Below are positions 11,536-21,898 of a DNA stretch of 64,000 nucleotides, piece after piece. The stretch comes from Lepraria neglecta. Its lineage: Eukaryota; Ascomycota; Lecanoromycetes; Lecanorales; Stereocaulaceae. The position numbers and the translations under genes were made by a program. The notes below the pieces were generated by a model. That model was not told the origin of the DNA. It ran no database searches and worked only from the letters and a program-made list of their open reading frames with translations. Every line of letters begins with the position of its first letter. Position 1 is the first letter of the stretch. The stretch covers positions 1,929,501 through 1,993,500 of the forward strand of contig CM065646.1 of NCBI GenBank assembly GCA_033220425.1, read 5' to 3'.

Positions 11536-12088
11536 GGGTTTTGAGATCGATGTCGTTGTAGTTTTGATTGAAGATTGATAGGCAGTCATGGAGTCTGTAG
11601 TGCAAACGAATCAAACCCCATTCTCACGCTGGATCTATTACAGCCAATACTCCAGACCCCGCTGATACCATTTGCATCCCGTTGCGGTCTCTGAATCTTC
11701 CTAACCTTCCTCAACATCACGGAACTGCAGCGAATGCCGATCGAGCCCTTGAAGCCTTGGGGCGTGAAACCCTAGTGGTAAAATAGAACAAGGCAAGGGA
11801 TATGTATACAACCCCGGGAATGGTCCCCAGGAATGCGTCTTAGAGCCCTAGGATATACACTTGGGAGCTGTCTTGTGGGAGTGTATACTTGGGGGATCGA
11901 GCCTATCCATCTGCCGCCACACCATAGTAGCCTAGCGGAGGCATCTGGATAGGCAGCGGCCACCTCGGATCAAAAGTGGTGGGGAGACATGAGGAGAGAA
12001 CTAGGGTTGTAGTATTGAGGGTACGTTCGTGATTTGGGAGCGACAGGAGAACTTGGGATAAACAGTCCAATCAAATGAACCCTATTTC
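11536..12088. other. Intergenic stretch, 3' side of the antiporter gene
   Basis: About 550 bases downstream of the antiporter stop codon. Only short open frames without features are present. Confidence 0.4.
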
Positions 12089-13931
12089 TCATGTTGAGCT
12101 CTTCAAACCGATGCCCCAGACACCCAAAGAATCGTTCGTAGTGTTTGTGTCCTGTTGCTGTCGTTGAAGTTTCCTGACCCTTCTCACCAGCGTGCCTACG
12201 CTCAACGGACCTATGATTGTGCACAGAGTGGTTGCCCAAATAACGATGAGAAAGATTTCAGAGGTTTCGTCTCCAGATGTTGCAGTCTTAGAGGAGCTGC
12301 TCTTGAGGGTGCCCTTACTCTCTGCGAGGGATGCAATGAGAAAGCCAATCTCGCCTCGGGAGACCATTGCTGCACCTAATATTGACGCTGGGTAGAGAGA
12401 GCGCGGCTTCAGCAGCATTTTTCGATGCTTTGGGTGAGTTGCATCTGCGGTTCTGTTGTTTGCCTCATTTTGTGTCCCAGGCCCAGACATAGTACCGCAT
12501 TGAGTTGCATCCAACGTCGATGCGCCTTGCCTGGCCCTTTGTGGTCCCCAACAGCGGATTTGGGGCAGGGAAAGTGCTCTCCAGGAAGACGGCACGACTA
12601 GTGATGGTGACTGAAACCTCACGAGCCACAAGCCCGTGAAAGCCTTACCCAGGAGCATCAAGACAGTATAGACCAGACCACGCCAGACCACAAAGCCACT
12701 GAACATGCGAGTGATAGGAACTGAGAAGCCAATTGAGCCAAAGAAGAAGGGCTTCAATATCTTCTCCATTGCCGGTTTGTAGTACTCATCAAAGATTGCG
12801 GTTCCTGAAGAACCGGCAGGATCTTGAGTCACCAAGCGCTGATCCGTTGATACTGGCTGACGACCATTGTCGGTTTCAGGCATCGGCTCTTCGCCCACGT
12901 TCTTCCCTGGAGCTTCTGCACGTGCAGCAACAGCGGGGCCCGCTGGCTCTTCTTCTTTGTCCCCGCTTGTTGTGCCTGTGATCGGGCTTACAAGAGCATC
13001 ACTTGGGGTCTGAGAAGGATGCTGGATGTCGCTGTCCCACCAACTGATCGAAGCCCCCGCCAGATAAGCCGCGAACAAATCTGATGTCCCGGCACAACTA
13101 GCTCCGGAAACCATTGCCACGAGTATACTTGTATGGATCACGAGCGACGTCTGTTTGTGGGATAAAATCCTTTGAAGAGGCCCTTTTTCATAGATCTTGC
13201 GCCTCCCGTTCAGCCATTGAGTTGCTGGTCTAACAACAAAACGGTAAGCAAGCAATAGGATGATAACCAGCCCCACTGAAACAGCGACAGGCCTAACAAC
13301 AGTAATGTTGCTGAACGATGAGGCATTGCTCCCAATGTTCGAGATCACTTGCACCATGATCAACCCAACGACATCATCAAGCATTGCCGCCGTTGTCAAA
13401 ACCGTGCCGAGGCGTGTGGTTGTCAGCCCACTGGTACTGAGGACTGTGAAGGTCGTTCCCAAGCTGGTGGAGCATAGCGCCGCACCAGAAGCAAAAGCCT
13501 GCAATGGCGATGCATTTGCTAGAGCTGATAGGGAAAATGAGAAGGCAATCGGCAAGCAAATGCCGGTCAAAGCAACCGCAAGAGAGAGGACCAAATTTGA
13601 CTTTACAGCCGAAAAAGATATGGAAAGACCACCTCAAGCTTGTCAGCTTGGACTCGATATTTCTGGTATTTAGAAGCTGAGGAAGGTCACCTTCGTAAAC
13701 CAGCAGGATCAAGCCCAGATAGCCAAGTAGGACAACAATCTTCTCTGCCTCGTCTTCCAAGAGGTTACCACCTGGTTTCCCCCATGTCACGCCAACGAAG
13801 ATCTGACCAACCAGTCCACAATAAATTGCCTTGTTAAGTAAGAAATTCATAACGTTCAAGGCTACAAAAAAAGAAGACCAGATCAAGATTGTCAGAATGC
13901 CAGGCGTCTCATACGCCAAAGCTGCTGCCAT
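12089..13931 (-). CDS. CPA2-type monovalent cation/proton antiporter
   Basis: Two exons, 13931-13691 and 13632-12089, encode 594 residues. The intron (13633-13690) has a CTGAC branch site. Splicing gives YEGGLSISFSAVKSNLVLS, the expected family reading. Many hydrophobic helices: GILTILIWSSFFVALNVMNF; the GLVGQIFVGVTWG block; IVVLLGYLGLILLVYEGG; LAVALTGICLPIAFSF; ASGAALCSTSLGTTF; then TTAAMLDDVVGLIMVQV, which holds the DD pair typical of Na+(K+)/H+ exchangers of this family. A long Pro/Gly/Glu-rich loop (about residues 310-370) separates the transmembrane halves. The last helices include GAAMVSRGEIGFLIASL. Expected role: exchange of Na+ or K+ for protons at the plasma membrane or an endomembrane. 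It is transcribed divergently from the AlkB-type gene across about 250 bases. No lesions seen. Confidence 0.85.
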
Positions 13932-14184
13932 GGCCCGTATCCGTCCTCGGGATATCTTCTCTCGACGATGGCATTAGAGGAGTGATTACAGCCAAGAGAA
14001 CAAGTCGAAACCTCAAGGGTCTGGTGTGCCTTGGGAAGGAGGATGCAAGCAGATATTGGACCCGTTCTTAGCTTGGCGCTTGACGCGTCTCCAAGACGTG
14101 TCCGATGACGTCGAGGTCTTCTTGAACATGTTCGATTCGAGCATCATTGTCCTCGCAACTAAGGTATTTCCACAATCAGCAGAC
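13932..14184. promoter_or_regulatory. Divergent promoter region between antiporter and AlkB-type genes
   Basis: The two start codons (13931 minus, 14185 plus) face away from each other across 253 bases, so this stretch must hold both promoters and leaders. I see no clear TATA box. Upstream ATGs (for example 14026) exist in the AlkB-type leader, in the same frame as the CDS. Confidence 0.5.
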
Positions 14185-15195
14185 ATGTCGAAAAAACGCG
14201 CTCTCGACAGCTTCTTTACCCCGATGTCCCACAAAAAAGCCCGCTCGAGCCCTGAACTACCGATCAAACCCGAGTCCAGCCAAATCGACGCATCCACCAC
14301 CGACTTCTCCAATCACTGGACATACCCCTACCCAGTCCCTCACCTGACCCCCGACATTGTCGGAGAGCTTAACCAGGTTCCCGCTTCCGAAGGGCGGGCG
14401 ATCAACGACCAACCGGATCTTGACCTCCTCTACTTCCAACCCTACATTCCCAAAAGCATCGAACGAGATCTTTTCGATTTCCTCAGACAGAATCTTTTCT
14501 TCTATAGAGTACAATACATAATCAAGCGATACGGTACAGAAACCCAGATAAATACTCCCCGATATACGACGGTCTTTGGCGTGGATACATCTTCGACCTT
14601 CACGGCCACCGGCGATTTGGTAGACAGCCAGACCACAAAGCCTGTCCCTCCAGAGCGCTACAAGGCTTGCGCTTCTCAACCCCGGTCAATACCCCAATGT
14701 CTTGACCACCTTCGTCAATTGACCGAGATCTTCACCGGTGCAACCTACAACTTCTGTCTAGTCAACTACTATGCCAACGGCGCAGATAGCATATCCTACC
14801 ACAGCGACGACGAGCGCTTCCTCGGATCCAATCCCTCCATCGCCTCCTTCTCGCTAGGTTCAACTCGAGACTTCTGCATGAAACACAAGCCGATACCACC
14901 CAAAGATGGCGAGCCTCCACCCGAGCAAAATCTCAAACCGCCACTGAAGTTGCCGCTGGCGAGCGGCGATATGGTACTCATGAGGGGAAGGACGCAGGCA
15001 AATTGGCTACACAGTATACCGAAGAGGAAGGGCAAGGGAAGTGAGGGTGGAAGGATAAACATTACGTTTAGGAAGGGCGTGGAGAAGTATTCGACGCAGA
15101 ATTATTACCAGTATAATGTGGGTGAGGGTGCTGTTTGGAAGTGGGATAAGAGGAAGGGAGAGATGAGGGAGTGGGTGAAGAGTAGGAATGAATAA
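14185..15195 (+). CDS. AlkB-type 2-oxoglutarate/Fe(II) dioxygenase (ALKBH2/3-like DNA repair demethylase)
   Basis: 336 residues if started at ATG 14185 (MSKKRALDSFFTP). The frame is open back to 14026, but the upstream 53 residues look non-conserved. The double-stranded beta-helix core is clear: NFCLVNYYANGADSISYHSDDE gives the Fe ligands H206 and D208; NWLHSIPK gives the distal ligand H276; GGRINITFR supplies the two arginines (about R290 and R296) that bind 2-oxoglutarate in AlkB proteins. LASGDMVLMRG and FSLGSTRDF are also family-typical. Expected reaction: oxidative removal of alkyl groups from N1-methyladenine or N3-methylcytosine in DNA, with loss of CO2. The N-terminus RALDSFF resembles a PCNA-interacting box lacking the leading Gln. 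It shares a divergent promoter with the antiporter gene. Frame intact. Confidence 0.88.
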   Translation: MSKKRALDSFFTPMSHKKARSSPELPIKPESSQIDASTTDFSNHWTYPYPVPHLTPDIVGELNQVPASEGRAINDQPDLDLLYFQPYIPKSIERDLFDFLRQNLFFYRVQYIIKRYGTETQINTPRYTTVFGVDTSSTFTATGDLVDSQTTKPVPPERYKACASQPRSIPQCLDHLRQLTEIFTGATYNFCLVNYYANGADSISYHSDDERFLGSNPSIASFSLGSTRDFCMKHKPIPPKDGEPPPEQNLKPPLKLPLASGDMVLMRGRTQANWLHSIPKRKGKGSEGGRINITFRKGVEKYSTQNYYQYNVGEGAVWKWDKRKGEMREWVKSRNE

Positions 15196-16837
15196 TGCAA
15201 GGATTGAAGAGTTGCTGAAGATCGAACGCAATGCCTTGTCACTCAGAGCCCGTTCAAGGCTCGCTCTGACCTTGCAGAGGCAAAATGTCCGAATTTCTCA
15301 TGTACTTATAAATTGAACTCATAACATGGAAAGAGTGGCATTCGTCAAGATACAGGCCAGAATATAGACAGCTTCGCGGATTCACTTGAGACCTAAGTCC
15401 CCTTGGGCGGCACCAGCTGGGCGATCCTGGGTGATCTCCCATAGACTTGGTAGTCCTCATACGAAGCCAAGTGCGAAGCCGGCCCAAAGTGGGTGCCTTT
15501 GCCCATTGCAACAAAGACCTTCAGGTCAGACATCCTGGGATCCTCTCGTGGGATATCAATTTTTTGAACGAGGATTTAGGGTGTTAGTGAATCTTACTTA
15601 TTCGTGGCCGTGAGTAGCCTTTGTGTCGGTCAGGGAGGGGTGCTGAACCTGCCAACACAACCACTTGGTAAGCAAATAATGTACGTTAGCATAAATCACC
15701 TCTCAGCCCTACTCAGCCCTACTACCTAGTACGCATAAATAGCACGCATCTCCTATAGAGAATCAATCAAGTCGTCCTCAATATGCTAAAGATGTACGAG
15801 TTGAGAGACGCTGGATCCAAAGATTCAATTACGTAGCGCCCCGCACTAGCTCTGTTGGCGCAGTCAAGAATGGCGATGTTCAATCTTCTCGCATCTACCA
15901 GGCGAATCAAGGCCCTTGTTCCTTCATTCTAGTCTGTCGAGATTCTCTGGTCGCCTAGGGACCTATCTTTTCTAGTAACACAGGCTCGTTGCCAGGGGTG
16001 TCTTGATCTTACATCAATTTCGGTCTAAGCGGTAGTCTCCGGGCAGAAAGTCCAGACAACGCGCGACCACCATGTGGAAGGTATGCAGGGTCATCTCCTC
16101 TGTGTCCTCTTTGCCGGCATGTTCTTTATTGCTTTCCCGAACGCCTAGTTTGAGTGCTGGTTATTCTACTCTCCATTTGGCTTCGGCAATTGAAAGCCTG
16201 GAGGCATAAGCCAAAGAGCCTGGAGCGCGAACCTCGGACAAGGCAACGCCATCATCGCCAGTCCCAAATCAAGCAGTAATTCCAGCTCTTCACCAAGTCC
16301 TAGGCCCCCCAGCTGGAATGGCTTTTTAAAGGCTTGCTGAGTTGAGCGGTACTAATATCCCTATAGTGCAGTTAGATGTGCTATGGCACACAGTTGATGC
16401 ATTATTCAGAACTGACTAGAACGCTTTCAGTTCCTCAATTGATGTTCTAATTAGACGCAGGCGTGGGTTGCGGCTTGAGAAAACTTATAACACATTGGCA
16501 TCTCTTCCGGTTTTCTCTACAATTAAGAGCAGCACATCATTTTACAAACCGCAAGCTCTCGCTAGGCTTGCTGAGACAGATCCTAAGGTCAAAATCCACA
16601 GGATGGCTTGATTGTTGTTTCCCCATATCCCGTGGATCCCTTGTCCCATCCGCAAATTGCAGTACTGCCATGCCATGGATGTTCAAGTGTCTCAAGTTCG
16701 GAAGGATCCGTCAATTGAGAGATCCAAGCACGATCAGCGCGACTCTCAAAAACCATGTATCGCCGTTTGACGACCAGACATGTAACTCTCGCCCGACAGT
16801 CTTTGTGTTCTATGTAGAATTCAATAGAGGTACCGCA
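15196..16837. other. Gene-poor stretch upstream of the channel relic
   Basis: About 1.6 kb with no supported gene. A long frame from 16463 only becomes recognisable after about 16838. The missing first half of the potassium channel should lie here, but I cannot see its first pore motif in any frame. No transposon structure is visible. Confidence 0.4.
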
Positions 16838-17928
16838 CGACTTGCAATCGCGCGAGTGCGACGAAAATACCGGGCACTGACAATTCGGGACAGGCTGCCC
16901 CCTATCCAATTACCATTGAAGACAGCCGCAAATTACAATCGATCGGTAGCATTGGCTATATTCTTGGGTATGGTGTTGACCTTATGGTTTACTGGGGCTG
17001 TGTGTTTCTGGCAGGCGGAGAAGGGCAATGAAGATTGGAGCTCTTTCGAGGCACTGTGCGACCCCACCAAGCGATATTCTCTCCATATTTGGAGAAGCTA
17101 ACTCAATCACTGACACAAATACAACTAATTCATCAACGTTTCATTACTGACAATTGGCTACGGCGACTTCTTTACCCAAGACAACTCCGCCAAGCCAGTC
17201 TTCGTACTTTGGTCGCTCATCGCTCTACCGACCCTGACGGTGCTCATTGGTAGCATAGGTGGTATCATAAACGAAGCCGTGAACACGATAACACTTTGGA
17301 TCGGCGATCATCTACCTGAGAAGTCCGGTGCTTTATCGGCAATGAAAGGAGAGGTAGCTAAGGCTAAGGGCAGTGCTTTCCAAGGAGCTAAGCCGCCAGG
17401 GTTCGTGGAGGATGGGAAGGCCGACGATGCCGGCACTGATGACCAAGCTCATGCTGAAGCTGTCAAAGGTATAATCCAGAGCATGCCTGGAAACCAGGGA
17501 GACAACGCTGAACATGGTGCTGCAGGCAAGCACCTTCGCCACTACCTCCTCATGAAGGAGATGAAGAACGTCGTTCAGTACTTGGACGCAACTCCTCCAC
17601 GCAAGTACACCTATGCCGAGGGGACGTGGTTCTTAAAATGTTGGGCGAAGATGAATCTAACCCAGTTCGGCACCGTCGGGCAGGGGATGTGCACCAAGCG
17701 GAAGTAGCCGCAGATTACGCCAGTAGTCGAGAGCCACAAGTTGAAGACCGCAACGACAAAGGCCGTTTACAGCGATAGAGCTAGCTTGGACGGAGAAGTC
17801 CGCTAATGACCAGTACTAAAGAACCAAAGTGGGTTTTCGAAAAACTTATGGATGCCTTGGAGAGGGAGTTGAAGGAGCAAGGGCGTAATAGTTTGGAGAA
17901 AGAAAAGAAGGCGGACGGTAGTGAATAA
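16838..17928 (+). pseudogene. TOK-type (two-pore) outward-rectifier potassium channel, C-terminal half, decayed
   Basis: Recognisable parts: RLAIARVRRKYRALTIRD; a transmembrane helix SVALAIFLGMVLTLWFTGAV; EDWSSFEAL; second pore SLLTIGYGDFF with the GYGD selectivity filter (about 17136-17163); following helix PVFVLWSLIALPTLTVLIGS; a cytoplasmic tail with MLGEDES and EPKWVFEKLMDALERELKE. Such channels pass K+ out of the cell or vacuole. Lesions: the intron before the pore has a GTGCGA donor (17056) but no AG acceptor where the frame requires one (about 17126); one base is missing in the AAAA run at 17635-17638, shifting from FLK to MLGEDES; two in-frame TAG codons (17776 and 17782) stand where the tail reading continues cleanly, both explicable as CAG to TAG. 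The N-terminal half with the first pore is not found. It sits under 300 bases from the transposon at 18,213. Confidence 0.7.
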
Positions 17929-18212
17929 TCATACTATTGTAACGTTAATCTACACTTCATTCTTCGCATCTCTAGAATTTACATGATCTGCCGCTCAATA
18001 TTATAGACTTCACTATTGCGAAAACTCCCGCCAAATGCTCTCCTTGACATTTCAATTGAAGAAACCATCGTCAGTGCTGCCTCTCCTACTTGTGCAACCT
18101 TCATTTACTACCCATATATCACGTACTTTATTGGTCAATTGACTATCTATACCACTAAATCGCTATTCTCATTTCTTATCATGATCATTGGATGGCCTCG
18201 GTCAACATCATC

Positions 18213-18392
18213 TCGCTACAGTGGGACTGTAGGTTAGTGTGTCTCATGATCAGATGCGGTTTCAGCCATGCGTCATGACCATGGGCTATAGCGAGAGATC
18301 CGTGCTTCCTGAGAGCACTATTTGTATGAGTATCCCACCAGCAGTTGGCTCTTCAGTCGAGTACATCTCTTTTAGAGCTATAGCAGTTCTTT
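18213..18392 (+). repeat. DIRS terminal repeat A1 (180 bp)
   Basis: Starts TCGCTACAGTGGGACTG and ends at GCAGTTCTTT. The same 180 bases recur at 24907-25086 (A2) and 63482-63661. Differences between copies are mostly C/T or G/A transitions. Confidence 0.85.
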
Positions 18393-18502
18393 TCACAGCA
18401 ATTAAGCCTATACACACATTAGTCCATCTATCCTTTCATCCTATCTATACTTACATTCTTCCCCCCTCTTTCTAAGCATAAACACCTTAGTATCACCTAG
18501 TC

Positions 18503-18724
18503 ATGGCCGTCGCTATATATAAATCAGCTACCTCCAAGAAAGCCTCCAAGAAAGCCTCCAAGAAAGCCTCCAAGACGGCCCTCAAGACCTCCTCCAAGAG
18601 CCGCAAACAAGCCAAAACAGCCACTCGGAGGGATACTACCCCCCCCCCCCCCGAATTACAGGTATCTGCTACCTCTTCAGGAACTATCCTCCTCCTAGTT
18701 ACCGTAATTAAATTCGCGAGTTAA
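18503..18724 (+). pseudogene. Gag-like N-terminal fragment of the DIRS element
   Basis: A 73-residue frame just inside repeat A1, starting MAVAIYKSATSKKASK. It is built on a 12-base tandem repeat (AAGAAAGCCTCC, about four copies), then a basic Ser/Thr-rich stretch and a run of 12 C giving Pro. Its place between the left repeat and the RT matches the first ORF of DIRS elements. It is cut short by stops and by the inserted TIR element at 19004. Confidence 0.45.
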
Positions 18725-19003
18725 AATACCGCCTGGCGGTACTAAAGGACTAGCGCGATTACCAGGATCGCTATCGAGTCTATAAGTTATATAGTCGCCG
18801 TCGCCGTCATCGTTATCACTATTCATCTATTTCTAGTACAGACTCGGAGGAGAGGAATAGCCTAATAGTCTCTTTCAGGTATACCGAAGGTAAGAAACCC
18901 TTTCTTAGTCTTTATAAGCGCTATTATACCGTTAACATTAAGTATTTCAAGTAAATCTTCTTTAGAATGTTTAAAACGGAATACCTTATAAAGCTAGCCT
19001 ATA

Positions 19004-19620
19004 CATCGCGCTTTCCCAAAAGATTATGTCATTAGCGTCACAGCTAGTTTTGCGCTATCAGCAGGCCGCATGGCGATCAGGGTCTGCATCCCATGTCAAT
19101 TGCGGGCCGAGAAATCAGCAGGATCAGCAACTCCGGGTTGCTGTCAGCAACTCCAAGTTAACCAAGCAGCACCTAAAAATCATCCCCGAAGTCATACGAC
19201 CGCGCGCAATGATTACGATACTGCGACGCTGCAACTAAACCCCCAAGGTCGCTACGAACATCACTCCCGCGGGGATTTAGGCCCAATCGCACGATTCCGG
19301 GGTCCGTTTTCAGCTGGTGTTGATGGTGCTCCGGGGGAGTCGCTGCCGTCGATGGCGACGATCATAGAAAATCGACCTTTTGCTTAGTCATCAATCACGT
19401 GATTTACTGAATGCTTACTGATCCTGCTGATCCTGCTGTTAGCAAGCCGGAGTTGCTGAATGCGCTGAAATCGCGCTGTTAGCGGGCGCTATTTGCTGAT
19501 TGCGCTGAAATCGACCCATCAGCGGGCGCTATTTGCTGATCCTACTGATAGGCCAATTTCAGCCCTATCCGCGCGTCCAGCAAATCAGAAGTTTTCAGCA
19601 AGATTTGGGAAAGCGCGATG
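19004..19620. mobile_element. Non-autonomous TIR element (617 bp), TIR CATCGCGCTTTCCCAAA
   Basis: The first 17 bases, CATCGCGCTTTCCCAAA, are repeated inverted at 19604-19620. TA flanks both ends (19002-19003 and 19621-19622), as in Tc1/mariner-type insertions. The interior is GC-rich, carries many TCAGCA motifs in both orientations and has no transposase. The left third is repeated at 63785-64000 with few changes. A related terminus occurs at 32695. It lies inside the DIRS element, so it is younger. Confidence 0.75.
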
Positions 19621-20559
19621 TAACTATACTAATCGTATAGATAGTGATATAATCCAGGAGATTAACGGGTTAGTATACCTCCTGCAGTATTTCGAGGTAT
19701 ATAGCCAGGCCATTTATTACTATACGCACTCTATAGTAAGTATACGGTTATAGGTAGCCCTTTTAGACTACCGCCTTCGCCTTACAGAGCTATATATACA
19801 CTATAAATTTAACTCTATCCGCGTATACCATCACGCTTTCGTTACTATATGTATCCTGAGTAGCCAGGATGATCTAGTAGCCTGGTCGATCGACGATAGA
19901 CGCTGCTCAGACCTCTTGGTCCGAAGGATATCTATATAGGGTGATACTAGGCTATACGCAGGTAGTAGCGCCTTAAAATCCTCCTCTTCAGGCCTATTCA
20001 CGTATAGATCATTCAATAGTGGCCACTATCTACGCGACCGCTGCAGGTATCTTCATATCTATTCTATATATTAGTAAAATTACCTAGCGAATACATGCCC
20101 AAGGGCTAACCTGGCCTCGAATAACGCCAACTTGATACTACTAGCAAATCGAATTTCTAAGTCGGAATAACTCCTAGAGCACCCCAGGTACCTATATCGC
20201 TACTATACGTAGTAGAAGGTTTTCTATACTTACTCGTCGACCTATCCGATCTAGATCTACCCTATCAGGGCCCGTTACGCGTTAATAGTTAGTGTAAATA
20301 GTTAAAGAATCACCCCGATCGAACCTTCGCCAAGACCCTAGCGGCTATTCTTCAGAAGGGGGCAAAAATCGGGTATAGAGGTATAGACCTCTAACACCTC
20401 AGTTAAAACTACTAATCAGCATGTACAGCACTAGATATATTAACTACGGACCTTCAAAAACAGCTTTAGTATAACCGGTTAACTCAAGTAGACTATTAAA
20501 CGGAGCCCTAGTACGTCTGTTCGCCGCTAGGATTAGTTCCGAAGTACAATAGGGGTTAG

Positions 20560-21898
20560 TGTTGAATTATAAGCTTATCTGTAGCTTTATATAATGGCAA
20601 CGGTTTTGGTATACATGAGAGCTGGCTATATAGACAGCTCTAGGATGCAGAAATAATCTTTGAAGCTTTGCATGGTTCGGATGGTTCTAGGTGTTGAATT
20701 ATAAGCTTATCTATAGCTTTATTTAATGGCAACGGTTTTGGTATATATAAGAGCTGGCTATAAAGACAGCTCTGGGATGCAGAAGTAATCTTTGAAGCTT
20801 TGCATGGTTCGGATGGTTCCAGGATACTAACCGCCATATCGCCATGTGCGAATAGGTAACCCGGTGCCATATCTCCATGTGCGAATAGGCAATCTGCCGT
20901 CATATCGCCATGTGCGAATGAGCCATCCGGTGCCATATCACCATGTGCGAATAGGTAACCCGGTGCCATATCTCCATGTGCGAATAGGCAATCTACCGTC
21001 ATATCGCCATGTGCGAATGAGCCATCCGGTGCCATATCGCCATGTGTCGAATAGGCAATCCAGCGCCATATCGCCATGTGTCGAATAGGCAAACCTGCCG
21101 TCATATCGCCATGTGCGAATAGGCAACCTGACCGCCATATCGCCATGTGCGAATAGGCAACCTGACCGCCATATCGCCATGTGCGAATAGGCAACCTGAC
21201 TGCCATATCGCCATGTGTCGAATAGGCAATCTATCGCGATATCGCCATCTGCGAATAGGCAATCCATCGCCATATCGCCGTGTGCGAATAGGCAACCAGA
21301 CCGCCATGTCGCCGTGTGCGAATAGGCAACCTGACTGCCATATCGCCATGTGTCGAATAGGCAATCTATCGCCATATCGCCATCTGTGAATGAGCCATCC
21401 GGTGCCATCTCACCATCTGTCGAATGAGCAATCCGGTGCCATATCGCCATGTACGTCATAGGTAGTGTATGCCATATCGCCATGTGCGTCATAGGCAGTG
21501 TATGCCATATCGCCATCTGCGAATGAGCAATCCGCCGCCACATCGCCATGAGCAGAATGGGCAATCATGTAGACCGTGCGGTACGCCTGTCTCATGCCTC
21601 ATGCGATACGCCTTGTATCATGTTTTATGCGATACGCTTGTTTCATGCTTTTCATGCGGAAAGCTTATTCTATATAAAGGCTTGGCTCTGGGGTATATAT
21701 AGAAGGCTCTACACCTAGGAGAGCTCACTAAGTTAAATATTAATCTTCAGGGTATTTCAATGAATCGATATTGGATATCCTACTATTTGCTTCGCTCTGA
21801 TGTATCGGTTCTTAGTGTCCTTATCCACCTGTTACCTTTCTAGCTCTACTCAGTCAGTATACCCTAAGGTGGCCTGCGTTTTTGAAATCTTTCCAACA
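20560..21898 (+). mobile_element. Solo LTR of a minisatellite-bearing LTR family (1,339 bp), TSD GTTAG
   Basis: Begins TGTTGAATTATAAGCTTA and ends CCAACA, flanked by GTTAG on both sides (20555-20559 and 21899-21903). The outer parts match the solo LTRs at 55560-56057 and 61204-61668. The middle is filled by about 21 copies of a 34-bp unit (20829-21560). The first 132 bases are present twice in tandem (20560-20691 and 20692-20824). Near the right end a short CGATACGCCTTGTATCATG array survives (about 21590-21660). Long minus-strand open frames here (188, 208 and 87 codons) are only the repeat read in three frames. Confidence 0.8.
20829..21560. repeat. 34-bp minisatellite array, about 21 units
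   Basis: Unit core GCCATATCGCCATGTGCGAA followed by TAGGCAA and a short variable joint of about 5-6 bases (for example CCTGA, TCCGG, TCTAC). Some units carry one extra base (TGTCGAA). 34 is not a multiple of three, so one strand reads the unit in all three frames; the minus strand has almost no stops. The same array type is at 33385-34015. Confidence 0.9.

Noticed and set aside
13594-13640. Frameshift between the two antiporter exons
   Set aside because: An intron of 58 bases (13633-13690) with a CTGAC branch site joins the exons in frame and yields the conserved YEGGLS reading.
13260-13673. Plus-strand 137-codon ORF inside the antiporter gene
   Set aside because: Antisense shadow of the antiporter exons, which have clear membrane helices and splice sites.
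20829-21560. CRISPR-like array of regularly spaced repeats
   Set aside because: The unit is contiguous with only 5-6 variable bases between cores, there are no unique spacers, it sits inside an LTR, and the genome is fungal. It is a minisatellite.
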